From Bernardetia sp. (GTDB lineage Bacteria > Bacteroidota > Bacteroidia > Cytophagales > Bernardetiaceae): a stretch of 64,000 nt of DNA. The stretch is from NCBI GenBank assembly GCA_020630575.1, contig JAHDBD010000012.1, positions 62,001 to 126,000 of the forward strand, written 5' to 3'. The position numbers and the translations under genes were made by a program. Positions 16,263-25,545 of this stretch are shown piece after piece. The notes beneath the pieces are model-generated. The model was given only the letters and a program-made list of their open reading frames with translations, was not told the DNA's origin and made no database searches. Every line of letters begins with the position of its first letter. Position 1 is the first letter of the stretch.

Positions 16263-19200
16263 TTAATTTTTGATAGAAATACCTGAAGGATTTTTGATTT
16301 TATAGATGAAGTTTTTTCCTCCAATATTGATAGTATATTTGTGCGAACCTGTTAAATACAAAGGTCTTTCGAAGGAGTTTCGTAAACCACTAAACGTTTG
16401 CATAAGTGACCAGCTAAAGTTATCTATAGTCTTTTTGGTCAATTCAATATCTTTAGCTAAAATATAATTTCTGTACTCAATAACTGGAATATAGAATTTT
16501 GCATTACTAGCCTTCCCAAAATCTGGTTGAAACTGATTTTTTGGAGGTTTTGGTACATTTATTTGTAAATTCATTCCTCCTAGATTCAAATTTTGCTTAG
16601 GAGCTTTCGCTTTTGCTTTCTCAATCTCATTTCGTGAAAGCAGTTTTATAGGCAATGTATAAGTTATTCCTTTTGGCTTAAATAATGTATTTGGATAAAG
16701 CCCAGCCTTTCTATTAGTACCAATTTGATATACTTTTTGGTATTTAGGACGATAGAACATAATTGTATTTTTTTGTTCTAGGTACTTAGATGTAATAGGG
16801 CTTGGGAAAGTCTTATTTTTTCCAAATTTATAATCTTCAAAATAACGATTCTTTGAAAATTGAAAATAGTGCATTTTCATCTTAACATTTAATCCAAAAT
16901 TAGATTCTATACTAGCAGCTCCAAAATGTGATGTTGCATACTCTTGTGGAAACTGATTTTCGTTTTGATGAGCTGTCATTAAACCAATGCCATTTAGTGT
17001 TGGTGGATTCAAATAAGGATTATCTCCAAAGCCTAGTTTTCTTGTCGATTGAACATATCCATACGCACTTACAATATCAATTGGTTCATCACATTGAACT
17101 GCAATCATTGCTACTTCGGCACGCTTATTATTTCCTATCGAAATTGTGGCTAACTCTGCTTGTTTGATACTCATTGAATATATTTTGGATTGCAGATTTT
17201 TAAACTTACCAGTTTTGAAATGATAGGTTAAAAGTATGTCTTCAACTTGTTTTTTAGAATTACGACTTGCTTTGAGAGATGTATAATATGCCATACTATT
17301 TCCACCAATATTTTTTTCTACATCCTTGGTATTAGCTCCTGCTGATATTTTATCAGCCACTGCTTTACTCTCAATTCTGATAATACTGATTTCATAAATA
17401 GTAGATTCTTTTAGTTCTGGAATTTGGAAATTCACTTCATCAGCATTACAAGTTACATTCTTTGTGTCAATGCTTTCTCCTGTTTCAAGGTCTGTAAAAC
17501 GAGATACAAAAGTAACAGAGCCTTCATAAATAGGCATTTTATCGAAAAGTGGTTGATCACAAATAGATTTTGTGAGTTTTATCTTTCCTGACCTTGCACC
17601 TTTAAAGGCAAAACGTTCTCTATCAAATGGTTCTGCACTTACAATCTGATCTTGAGGAATTTCATCTAATCCTTTATCTGTTGTGAAAGAAGTTGATTTA
17701 TCTTTTGTTACAAGTTTTGTCTGAACACCACTTTCAATATTGCGTTCCCAACCTGAAACCTCTACATAAAACGTATATTTTGTAGTTGGTTTTAAGGCAT
17801 CTTTTGCTACGAAATAGGCTTCTTTTTCGTCTTGGCTTAAATTTACTCTCCCTTCAACAAGCACTTTTTTTCCTCCTTCTTGGTAAGATAATTCAGCCTT
17901 TTCTAAGCGAACAGAAATGACAGTTATATCATCTTGCTCCTCTTCACCTTCAGCAGGAACAATAAGTTGATACGTGTTATAGTATTTTACTGTTTCTTTT
18001 TTTGTTTCATCTCTATCAATTGCCAAGTTAAATGAAACACTTGGGTCAGTCATTACGCTTGCTTTTTTAGAGCCTTCTTTTGGAGCAATTTGAGAAATGA
18101 TAGGATAGTCATCAAATGGATTCTTTGCTTTTCCTGAATATGTACATTTTTCTCCAAATTCAAAGTCAAAATTTATTTTTATTTTGATACGATTTCCTAA
18201 AAGTCCTCCTTTTACTAAAAAAGCTCCACTCATATAGCTAGGGTTTGGTGCTTCTACGTCTATTTGTGCAGCAGCTTTTAAGCTTATTAATGGACGGTCT
18301 ATTTCTTTACCCAAAATTTTGCCTTTGAAGTTTACACTACCATCAAGATAACCAAAGGCTTGCCCTTCTGCTCTCCAATTATTGATTCCAAATTTTGAGT
18401 TGTTATTACATGTTTCTCCTTTTAGATTTGCAAGTACGATATCAAAACCTGCAAACATTTTAAAATCAGCACTTAAAAATAAAAATTTCGCATCAAATTC
18501 TCTTTTAAAGCCCATTCCCATAGCAAAAGCAGCCCCCTTTGCTACATTAGGATTTTGTGCTTTTTCTTTTAAACCAATTCCGAGTGCTTCACGTACTTCT
18601 TTAGGAGGAGAGGGTAAATATTTAGGGACTTTTTCAGATTTTCCCATCATAAAATAACCATTATAATTAAGCTTCATACCTAATAGATTAACGTCCATAA
18701 TCAGACGACTTTTATCAAGCCAAGGTTCATCTTGCATGGCTTGGTCTAGCGACCATCTACCCAACAACAAGTACCATTCATCTTGTTGGAAATGAAGCTC
18801 AAGGTTTCCACCACCTGTTATAATGTCTTCTCCTACATTTACATCAATTTTACCAGCCATATGGAAAGAGGGCATTTCAGCATTAACTTGTATTCTGACT
18901 GAAACTTTTGCTGCTGCATTAACTTTTTCAGCCATATTCATATCAATCGGTTGCATAAAATAACCATCACCTTTTAAGACAAGTGAATCCAAAGCAAGTC
19001 CTTTTGTGGCGTGATTGCTCATAAATACCTCAAAGCCCAAATCAGCATTGAAACTAGCAGCAGCGTCTTTGCCTCCTGAAAGACCCAAAACCATATTCGC
19101 TTTAAAACCAAATTTGCCTTTTTGAGGAGTAAATTTTGTGCCTGAAACGGTCTGACCTGCTTCTGAATTTTCATCAAAATCAACAGTTTCAAACTGCTCA

Positions 19201-22200
19201 TAAGAAACTGCTTTTGGAGACTCTCCTCTCTCCATATTATACCATGCACCACCACCAAAACCATAGGCTGATAAAGAAGTTGTCATTGGAACACCTGTTT
19301 TTAGCAACGCCATTGCATCAAAATACCAATATCTAAACCCTTCTTTTGTAACTTGATTGTTTTTGTTTTTGATAGAAAGTGTTTTTCCAATTTGAAGTGT
19401 TGCATCGACTTTTACCAGTTTTTTAATATCGACACTTACTGCACCTCTAAAACCATTTCCAAATGTATCATGTTGTTTGTAAATATCAACTTCTCCTGTA
19501 AAATGAGCTACACCAATATTTGCATCAATATCAATACTGTTCAATGTTGTTTCTTCATAACTCAATTTTTTAGTATTTTTATCATACTTGGAAAAAACAG
19601 TAAAAGTAGTTCCTCCTTTTATTCCGTTTGCAAGATTTATAAGTGTCAGTTGTGGCGATAATTTTATTCCATAGATTTCTCCATTTCCTTTATTTTCAGA
19701 AATGAGTTCTAAAGGTTTTTCAGGATTGAAAGACAAAGGAAAATCTGCTAAACGGCTCTGTTGTTCATTCGGATTTTCTAAGGCAAATTTTGCAAAAGAT
19801 TGAATGAGTTTGTTAGAACCACTTTTTAAAGCCAGTTTTTCGAAACGAATATTAGGAAGTGAAAAACTAGAAACACTATTTTTCTTTAACTCTTCTTCTT
19901 GTCCTTCCGAATTTTTGGCTTTTCCATCTTCCCAGTTTATACTTATAGCTCCATTTAATTCTGCATCAACTCCCCATTTATTATTTTTTTCTTTGATGGT
20001 AATTTTAGAATCTTGTTCTAAATCTAAAGTAGCCATCCAAGCCGAAACTGAATAATCTTCATTGGTTATGACAGAGAAAACAAAATTAGCATCTCCATTT
20101 TGATTGGCTTGACTAATAGAACCTTCATAGCTTAGAGCTTCATCAGTCAGAGGAATTTTGAGTTTTCCTTCCATAAGTCCACCAGAAAGCGAACTGTTTT
20201 TGAGTGTAATTCCGAATTTTTGTAATGAAATAGCCCAATCATCAACACTTCCATCTTTTAAGGAAAGCAATTCTCCACTTGCATTTATTTTTCCAGAAAA
20301 TCCTAATTTGTCAATAATAAACTCATTCGCTTCCAATACTAAAGGCTTTTTGTTTTTCTCAAAGACTTTCGGCAACGTTACACTCAAATTTTGAATATAA
20401 ATTCCAACCCAATCATTACCTTTTTGGTATTTTTGTTTGACAGTAGTAGGCGTTTTTTTGCCTGATAAATCCAAAGACAAAGAAGGTGCAGCAAAGACCA
20501 AATTTTGAGCCGATGGCAAAACAAAAGAAGGGTAATTAAATTGAGCTTCAAAAACCCAATCTCCTGCCTGTTCAATTTCAGTTTGAAAATTTGCTTTTAG
20601 TTTTTTGTTATCTCCTTGCACCACTTTGTTATCTTGATACGGCAAAACTTTATTTCTTGACCATTCCAAATTACCTTTTAGAGCTACTTTTTCAATTCCT
20701 TTACAGCTAAAATTTGCGTAGGTATTTTGTTGTCCTTTCTCTAAAATCAAAACCAAATCATTCGAAAGTTTCAGGGTTTTATCACTAGTAAGTGAAATTC
20801 TTCCCTCTGTATCAGCACAAAAACCATTCGGACGAATTCCTAAGCCTGTTCCTGTAAGTGTAAAAAGGTCATTTTGCAAAACTTGAGGAATTTCTACTCC
20901 CAAAACAGTGTGCATTTTGGCTTCGGTAGGAGAAAAAATAATTCCGACAATCGCCAAATTATAATTATTATTATCCAAACTTAAAGGCAAACCAATCGGA
21001 ATATTTCCACCCATTTTCGAAACCTGTCTTGAAGCATTTCCCAAAAATTGATTGATTTGTTTTGCTTTACTGGTGACACTTTGCAAATCTGCATTTGGAT
21101 TTTCACTAATAGCTTGACTAACCAAACTTTGATTATCCACTTTTGCATAAATATTTCCTTCAAAGAGTTCGAAGCTATTATTTACTTTTATATTATTGAA
21201 TTTTACTTTTATAGGCGCATTCAGAAAAGCTACCAAAATTCTTCCTTCGCCCGAATTATTTCCGTTGATAGAAGTAATTTTCATCTTAAATTTTCCTGCA
21301 ATTATTTCTTGTCCTGCTGAAAGTTTCAAGGGGGCAGAAGGCGTTGGCGCAACAATCTGACAAGCAGCCATACATTCGGGCGAATCTTGTGGGTCTTTGG
21401 GAATGTTTGGATTATCATCATCGTTTGGTAAATCATCATTATCAATCAAGACAACAATATCATCAGGAATCTGATTTTCATCTCCATTATCATCATCGTC
21501 GTCGTCATCGTCATTGTCTCCATCAACTACAATTTTATCATCATCATAAGTAAAAGAAATAACTGGACTATGCCCTTGATTTTTGAATTGAATTGAATTG
21601 CTAAGGTCATAAGCTGTTACACGAATAGCATATTTTCGCCCTTTTTGCAAAGGAGGCATTGCCAAAGTATATGAAAATGTATTTGTGATAATATTATCTT
21701 TTTCAAAATACGTTTGAATGGCTGGATTATTAAAAGCATCATTGATATTGAATAAATTATTTGCACTCATATCCACAATTTTTAGACGATAACGAGTTTT
21801 TGAAGGAACACCAGCAGGAGTCCAAACAAAATTTACAAACTGTGGAGTCGTCAGATTTATTTTGGCTTCATCAAGTGGCAAAACCATAATCGGAGGGTCA
21901 TAATTGGTTATCAAAATAGAAGCACAACCAAACTCAGATGATAAAATCGTGTTATTCTGAAACTCAAAAGCCTTTATACACAATGAATATGAACCTTCTG
22001 GAAGAGCTTCATTTTGAGCCAATGTAGAAACAGAAACGCCTTGAATTTGCACATCGTTTTCTGTCAGATTTGCATTAAAACTCTGTAATTGATTGTAAGT
22101 AAACGTCCGTGTTTGGCGTGGATTGAGAATAATTGGCGCAGTAGGAAAATAACTTTTCTTTACTTTTATAGAAACACCATTATTTCCCTCTAAAGACGGA

Positions 22201-22415
22201 ATAAGACGGATTTGCTTTGTTTCAGCACTTGTATTTGTAAGCGTAATGATGACAGAATTTCCTTTATTGATGTAATTTTCCAAATAAATTGGATAGGGAG
22301 GAATGACTGTAACATTTACGTTTATAGGTTGTGAAAAAACAGTCTGAATGTTGCCCAAACAGACTACAAAGAGTATTAAAAGTGATAGATGAAAATGGTG
22401 TTTGTATGTCCTCAT
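16263..22415 (-). CDS. Giant exported protein (2050 residues) with Ig/Fn-like domains and poly-Asp linker
   Basis: The protein has a signal peptide (residues 1-29, ending TVFSQ) and a beta-rich N-terminal domain (about 30-172) beginning VTVIPPYPIYLENYINKG. A fibronectin-like module (about 174-290, PPIMVLPLDEAKI...VNFVWTP...TRYRLKIVDM) follows. An acidic linker (291-345) contains eight consecutive Asp. About 1100 residues of repetitive beta-structure with many short Lys/Asn-rich strands come next, then two Ig-like modules near 1430-1700, and a C-terminal region that ends without a recognisable type IX sorting domain. The N-terminal phrase resembles what PGAP calls TANFOR-domain proteins in Bacteroidota, but I cannot confirm this. 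It heads the exported cluster and is likely an adhesin, filament or periplasmic scaffold (inference). Confidence 0.85.
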   Translation of the reverse strand: MRTYKHHFHLSLLILFVVCLGNIQTVFSQPINVNVTVIPPYPIYLENYINKGNSVIITLTNTSAETKQIRLIPSLEGNNGVSIKVKKSYFPTAPIILNPRQTRTFTYNQLQSFNANLTENDVQIQGVSVSTLAQNEALPEGSYSLCIKAFEFQNNTILSSEFGCASILITNYDPPIMVLPLDEAKINLTTPQFVNFVWTPAGVPSKTRYRLKIVDMSANNLFNINDAFNNPAIQTYFEKDNIITNTFSYTLAMPPLQKGRKYAIRVTAYDLSNSIQFKNQGHSPVISFTYDDDKIVVDGDNDDDDDDDDNGDENQIPDDIVVLIDNDDLPNDDDNPNIPKDPQDSPECMAACQIVAPTPSAPLKLSAGQEIIAGKFKMKITSINGNNSGEGRILVAFLNAPIKVKFNNIKVNNSFELFEGNIYAKVDNQSLVSQAISENPNADLQSVTSKAKQINQFLGNASRQVSKMGGNIPIGLPLSLDNNNYNLAIVGIIFSPTEAKMHTVLGVEIPQVLQNDLFTLTGTGLGIRPNGFCADTEGRISLTSDKTLKLSNDLVLILEKGQQNTYANFSCKGIEKVALKGNLEWSRNKVLPYQDNKVVQGDNKKLKANFQTEIEQAGDWVFEAQFNYPSFVLPSAQNLVFAAPSLSLDLSGKKTPTTVKQKYQKGNDWVGIYIQNLSVTLPKVFEKNKKPLVLEANEFIIDKLGFSGKINASGELLSLKDGSVDDWAISLQKFGITLKNSSLSGGLMEGKLKIPLTDEALSYEGSISQANQNGDANFVFSVITNEDYSVSAWMATLDLEQDSKITIKEKNNKWGVDAELNGAISINWEDGKAKNSEGQEEELKKNSVSSFSLPNIRFEKLALKSGSNKLIQSFAKFALENPNEQQSRLADFPLSFNPEKPLELISENKGNGEIYGIKLSPQLTLINLANGIKGGTTFTVFSKYDKNTKKLSYEETTLNSIDIDANIGVAHFTGEVDIYKQHDTFGNGFRGAVSVDIKKLVKVDATLQIGKTLSIKNKNNQVTKEGFRYWYFDAMALLKTGVPMTTSLSAYGFGGGAWYNMERGESPKAVSYEQFETVDFDENSEAGQTVSGTKFTPQKGKFGFKANMVLGLSGGKDAAASFNADLGFEVFMSNHATKGLALDSLVLKGDGYFMQPIDMNMAEKVNAAAKVSVRIQVNAEMPSFHMAGKIDVNVGEDIITGGGNLELHFQQDEWYLLLGRWSLDQAMQDEPWLDKSRLIMDVNLLGMKLNYNGYFMMGKSEKVPKYLPSPPKEVREALGIGLKEKAQNPNVAKGAAFAMGMGFKREFDAKFLFLSADFKMFAGFDIVLANLKGETCNNNSKFGINNWRAEGQAFGYLDGSVNFKGKILGKEIDRPLISLKAAAQIDVEAPNPSYMSGAFLVKGGLLGNRIKIKINFDFEFGEKCTYSGKAKNPFDDYPIISQIAPKEGSKKASVMTDPSVSFNLAIDRDETKKETVKYYNTYQLIVPAEGEEEQDDITVISVRLEKAELSYQEGGKKVLVEGRVNLSQDEKEAYFVAKDALKPTTKYTFYVEVSGWERNIESGVQTKLVTKDKSTSFTTDKGLDEIPQDQIVSAEPFDRERFAFKGARSGKIKLTKSICDQPLFDKMPIYEGSVTFVSRFTDLETGESIDTKNVTCNADEVNFQIPELKESTIYEISIIRIESKAVADKISAGANTKDVEKNIGGNSMAYYTSLKASRNSKKQVEDILLTYHFKTGKFKNLQSKIYSMSIKQAELATISIGNNKRAEVAMIAVQCDEPIDIVSAYGYVQSTRKLGFGDNPYLNPPTLNGIGLMTAHQNENQFPQEYATSHFGAASIESNFGLNVKMKMHYFQFSKNRYFEDYKFGKNKTFPSPITSKYLEQKNTIMFYRPKYQKVYQIGTNRKAGLYPNTLFKPKGITYTLPIKLLSRNEIEKAKAKAPKQNLNLGGMNLQINVPKPPKNQFQPDFGKASNAKFYIPVIEYRNYILAKDIELTKKTIDNFSWSLMQTFSGLRNSFERPLYLTGSHKYTINIGGKNFIYKIKNPSGISIKN

Positions 22416-22961
22416 TGTTTACTTTGGTGATTTTTGATATAATTATTTTTTTGATTTTTGTGTAAAAAAGGCTGTATTTTTTAGCCCCATTTTTTGATAA
22501 AAATGAGTAGTTGTGTTTTTATTTTTGTTTGTAATATAGCTCGTAACGATACGAGTAATGGTAGATTTTATTCTTTAATAAAGTAGGATTTGCAAATTCT
22601 ACTTCTATGGGAAAATAATATTTAGATAAAACAAAGTTTTTTTTATTGCCGTTGCTTGTGAGGACCCCTTGTCCGTTAAGTTAATTTTAATCTACCTCAT
22701 AAACAGGGTTAAAACCCTGTTCAATTGAATAAAATAATTCTGAAATTATGAATTAGATAGGGCTTTAATCCTGTTTTTATTATTAGCTTGACGGATATGG
22801 TGTCCTCACGAGCAACTCACTTAAATATAAAAAGTCGACAAATATCTTACTTTGAGCTTGTTAAAAAATGTTACGTCAAAAATCACTAAAAAGGTTCTGC
22901 AAGGCAAGTAAAATGATGTAAACGGTAACTTTTGGGGCGAATGGTAAGGTAGTTATATAAT
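22416..22961. other. Gene-free region with a composite inverted-repeat element
   Basis: No credible gene is present in these 546 bases. The main content is the nested inverted repeat at 22651-22816, described separately. The region separates the 5' end of the giant gene from the 3' end of the LytTR receptor gene, so it must also hold the giant gene's promoter, which I could not identify. Confidence 0.6.
22651..22816. repeat. Composite nested inverted-repeat element (166 bp)
   Basis: The outer arms GTTGCTTGTGAGGAC (22651-22665) and GTCCTCACGAGCAAC (22802-22816) match at 14 of 15 positions. Within them are a perfect AACAGGGTT palindrome (22702-22721), a decayed partner at about 22759-22776, and a second arm pair TCCGTTAAG/CTTGACGGA. 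It has no coding capacity. The nested, two-fold-symmetric layout resembles a MITE or a compound palindromic repeat. Confidence 0.65.
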
Positions 22962-25292
22962 TTAAACCCGTTTTTTTGTAAAAATTTCTAGTTTTTCTTT
23001 AATAATAGAATTGTTTTTTCTTGATACAGGAATTAGTTCATCACCATAAAAAAGGTGTAATTTATGACCTTGTGCATTTCCAGAAATGTGTTTAACTTGA
23101 TGAAGATTGACTAAATAACTTTTATGACAACGGAAGAATTGAGGGAAATCTTTTTCTACTATTTCAGTAATTGATTTGAGTGTATTTCTGATTAGCTTTT
23201 TTGAAACAGATTGGTTTTCTAAAAAAATAATTTCTAAATAATTATCAGCTGCTTGAATGTAAAGCAAACTATCAGCTTCTACTTCAAAATCTTCTCCCTT
23301 GTTTTCAGTTGGGATACAAACTAATAACAGTTTTAATGTTGCTGCTTTTTTAGTTTTTGGTAAACTGTCTATTTGTGTTTCTTTTATCTGTTCTATTGTT
23401 TGATGTGGTGCTAAAGTGTCGATAAGATTATTAGTAGCTTTTATAGCTTCAGTTTGTGTTGCTTCAATAACTTCTTGATGTTTTAGATTTTGCTTTAAAA
23501 TTTTTATGCTTTCAAAGTAACTTTTGATAGAGAACGAGATAAGAATAGGAAATATGGAGACAGAAATAGTATAGAATTCAAATTTTAGTACTCCCCAGAT
23601 TGTTAAGTCAATAAACCCAGCGCAATTAGCAAATAGAATATTTACAAAACCAATTGTTCCGACATTGATAATGGTTACTACAAATTCTTTTGTTACTGTC
23701 CAATTTTCAGTTTGAAATAGTTTAGGAAAAAAATAGAATGATACTACTTGAAACAAAAACATTACGGTAAAACAAATAAGTCCAGACCCAAAAGCAACCT
23801 CAAAAATATTGAATTGATGTCCGTAGGCAATCCCAAAAGGCTGAAAAATTAGTAAGAAAAAACTAATAAATAGACTGTACACTACACAAGTCCAAATGCG
23901 TTTGTGAATAGAAGTTTCTAGTGGGTACTGTCGTGTAAAAAATGAAGTTATAGTTTCTTTGCTCAAAAAAAACTGATAATATGCGACCTTGTGTTTTAGT
24001 AGTGCATTTTGCTCTCGTACAATTTTTTTATCTTCTCTTATAGTTTCCAAGGGTTGCTGCGTAACTTCAGGTTCTTTTTTTAGCACATTTTTTTTTGCTT
24101 GCAAAGCAAATGAAATAAACAAAACCTCTAGAACTGAGCCTAGTTGTACAGGGTTTAAGTAGTTACTGGGAGGTAACAAAACCAATGTTTGAGCTATGGC
24201 TAAAATAAAACCTAGTGTTAAGAATCCCCAAGCTAATAAATAATATTTGGCTGGATAAAAGCCTCTATAATAACTTAAAATTCCTGTGATAAGCGATACA
24301 ATTCCTAAGGTCAGGATTCCCACCTGCGAAAGCATCCAAGCCTCAATTTTAAAGCTAGAAAAAACCAATAGAATAATCAGAAATCCAAAAAAAATATAAA
24401 AATTCAGAAGGAAAGAAAGCCACTTAGGAAATATGCTTTTTGTAAAAAAAGTCTTGGTAAAAATTACAGCAAAGATTTGCATCAGAGCAGCTTGTAAGAT
24501 AATGAATTGATTCAATTCTGGCTTCTCTGACCACAAGTATTTAAAAGGATAACCATAAATACTTGCCATAAAAAATGTTATAGAAAAAACATAAAGTACA
24601 TAAGTTAAATACACACGTTTTCGGATAATTAGAAAATTGAAAAGGTTGTATAACATAACTAGAATCATAAAACCTAAGTAAATGCCTTGAGCAAAGTCAA
24701 AATCGTGAACAAAGGCAAGATAATTCTCTGCAGTCCACGAACGCAAAGAGAATAAGAGGGGTTGTAGCGAACGAATGCGTATGTAAATTGTACTTTCAGC
24801 AACTTCTTCAACTGGAAATGTAAAATATCCTACCTGAAACGAGCGACTTGAAAAAGGATAGTTATCTCCTGTAGTGACTTGTTGAATAATTTTTCCTTCG
24901 GCATTCACTTGATAGAAAGTAACCTCGTCTAAAGAAGATGCCCCTAGTTCAATACGATTGTCTCCTGTTGGGATACTTTGGTAAGGTAATTTGAGCCAAA
25001 AAGCTGAATAAGAACTTTCTAAATTTACATATTCTAATGTGTTTTTTTCAAATTTGTAAACTTCACTCCCTAGCAAGTCTTGAAGCGTGAGTTTTCTTTC
25101 AACATCTTCAAGTATAGAAACCTCTTTGCCTAATGTATGAAAAGTATAAGCCTCTACTTTCAAAGGAACACAAAGTAGAAAAATAATTAAGAAAATTTTA
25201 ATAAAAAAGCTAAACCCAACAGCACCATAAACACACTTTTTGATAGATGTTTTTAAAGGGTATTTTTTCCTTAAAAAAGAGGTAATAAACAT
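22962..25292 (-). CDS. 7TMR-DISM receptor fused to a four-helix LytTR regulator
   Basis: The protein has 776 residues. An N-terminal helix (about 22-44) is followed by a periplasmic 7TMR-DISM extracellular type 2 domain (about 50-190, with AFWLKLPYQ and SSLDEVTFY), which usually binds carbohydrate-like ligands. Seven transmembrane helices (about 200-398) and a charged linker lead to a second membrane block of four helices (about 465-590), beginning in the typical LytTR-membrane style FFLLIFQPFGI. The C-terminal LytTR DNA-binding domain (about 668-772) has LLYIQAADNYLEI, FFRCHKSYLVNL and VSRKN. Residues 2-40 and 448-486 are visibly homologous, indicating an internal duplication. It is a one-component membrane-to-DNA regulator; its targets are unknown. 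Confidence 0.88.
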   Translation of the reverse strand: MFITSFLRKKYPLKTSIKKCVYGAVGFSFFIKIFLIIFLLCVPLKVEAYTFHTLGKEVSILEDVERKLTLQDLLGSEVYKFEKNTLEYVNLESSYSAFWLKLPYQSIPTGDNRIELGASSLDEVTFYQVNAEGKIIQQVTTGDNYPFSSRSFQVGYFTFPVEEVAESTIYIRIRSLQPLLFSLRSWTAENYLAFVHDFDFAQGIYLGFMILVMLYNLFNFLIIRKRVYLTYVLYVFSITFFMASIYGYPFKYLWSEKPELNQFIILQAALMQIFAVIFTKTFFTKSIFPKWLSFLLNFYIFFGFLIILLVFSSFKIEAWMLSQVGILTLGIVSLITGILSYYRGFYPAKYYLLAWGFLTLGFILAIAQTLVLLPPSNYLNPVQLGSVLEVLFISFALQAKKNVLKKEPEVTQQPLETIREDKKIVREQNALLKHKVAYYQFFLSKETITSFFTRQYPLETSIHKRIWTCVVYSLFISFFLLIFQPFGIAYGHQFNIFEVAFGSGLICFTVMFLFQVVSFYFFPKLFQTENWTVTKEFVVTIINVGTIGFVNILFANCAGFIDLTIWGVLKFEFYTISVSIFPILISFSIKSYFESIKILKQNLKHQEVIEATQTEAIKATNNLIDTLAPHQTIEQIKETQIDSLPKTKKAATLKLLLVCIPTENKGEDFEVEADSLLYIQAADNYLEIIFLENQSVSKKLIRNTLKSITEIVEKDFPQFFRCHKSYLVNLHQVKHISGNAQGHKLHLFYGDELIPVSRKNNSIIKEKLEIFTKKRV

Positions 25293-25545
25293 AAAATAAG
25301 AGTAGTAATAGCTTTCTGATTGAGAATGTTAAGAAAAATCATTCAATTATCTACCAATAAAGTGATATTTATTTAAAAAAACGAATTGACCACTCAAGCA
25401 AATTAAAATATTATAACATATCAAAACACCTTTAATTACTATAAAATAGTTGTGAATTACTTAAATTTGAAAAAATCTCTTTTCTATATTTCTTTTTTAG
25501 CATTTATAGACTTAATCAAACTATTTCATTTATCAATTTTTCTCA

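Noticed and set aside
16263-16400. Type IX secretion sorting domain at the C-terminus of the giant protein
   Set aside because: The last residues lack the usual conserved Gly and Lys-rich end pattern of type A or B domains.
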